Under the pieces are notes generated by a model that saw only the letters and a program-made list of their open reading frames with translations, searched no databases and was not told where the DNA came from. The position numbers and the translations under genes were made by a program. 50,133 nucleotides of DNA from Microbacterium sp. MYb72 (GTDB lineage Bacteria; Actinomycetota; Actinomycetes; Actinomycetales; Microbacteriaceae). The DNA lies in NCBI RefSeq assembly GCF_002979415.1, contig NZ_PCOT01000030.1:1-50133 (forward strand). Reading direction: 5' to 3'. This document shows positions 50,067 through 50,133 of the stretch, piece by piece (within the stretch, counting starts at the first letter, position 1; the number at the start of each line of letters is the position of its first letter).

Positions 50067-50133
50067 GGGCGCGCTACGAGGGCGATCACGATGAACCCGC
50101 CCAGCAGCGGCGGGAACCACAGCGCCGTGAAGG
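50067..50133. other. Right-end fold-back: inverted piece of the MFS 3' end
   Basis: Read on the minus strand from 50133, this stretch encodes FTALWFPPLLGGFIVIALVA, a hydrophobic helix of the kind expected at the C-terminus of the MFS gene that is broken off just before it. The junction is somewhere in about 50062-50076. The source copy lies outside the window, so unlike the left end it cannot be matched directly. Confidence 0.7.

Overview
The window is high-GC DNA from an actinobacterium, most likely a Microbacterium or close relative (Microbacteriaceae). That call rests on base composition, protein style and gene order. The order pnp, dapB, thyA, dapA, rnj, ftsK, pgsA, cinA, clgR, DUF3046, recA, recX, miaB, miaA, dapF, hflX is a conserved actinobacterial core block, here read mostly from the minus strand. 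No tRNA, rRNA, CRISPR array, insertion sequence or phage gene was seen.

Layout. 72-499: 3' part of a proline/tyrosine-rich membrane protein. 505-8755: hflX, an RsmC-like methyltransferase, a HAD phosphatase, dapF, a YpeA-type acetyltransferase, a RibD/DHFR-like reductase, miaA, miaB, recX. 8815-14617: recA with an upstream LexA box, DUF3046, clgR-type regulator, cinA C-terminal domain, pgsA, ftsK. 14686-28102: acetyltransferase, rnj, dapA, an orphan EF-Tu domain-2 protein, Nudix hydrolase, SDR, folA, thyA, a thioredoxin/DUF4395/OsmC redox group, dapB with a small membrane protein, a histidine phosphatase, an aldo/keto reductase-fold protein lacking its catalytic tetrad, and pnp with a structured leader. 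From 28.4 to 48.3 kb lies an accessory-looking block: a UDP-sugar dehydrogenase, a glycosyltransferase-SGNH hydrolase fusion, DedA, DUF5302, dctA with a divergent two-component system, flavin enzymes including a CE1758/CE1759-type LLM duo, an acyltransferase, VOC protein, the efeUOB iron importer behind an iron-repressor-like palindrome, a 2-oxoglutarate/IPNS-like oxygenase, and a winged-helix regulator plus membrane protein preceded by two tandem palindromes. rpsO follows, then an MFS exporter cut by the right edge.

Three results deserve attention. First, both window ends look like inverted fold-back chimeras: bases 1-71 are a perfect reverse complement of 583-653, and the last about 65 bases read, on the minus strand, as the missing C-terminal helix of the MFS gene. 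Second, about sixteen genes share a TANNNT-like box exactly 6 (sometimes 7) bases before the start codon, the geometry of leaderless transcription; for the MFS gene that geometry points instead to a 7-codon leader ORF overlapping the MFS start. Third, the more novel protein or regulatory candidates are the GT4-SGNH fusion, the pseudo-AKR, the orphan EF-Tu domain, and the paired-operator regulator/membrane-protein operon.
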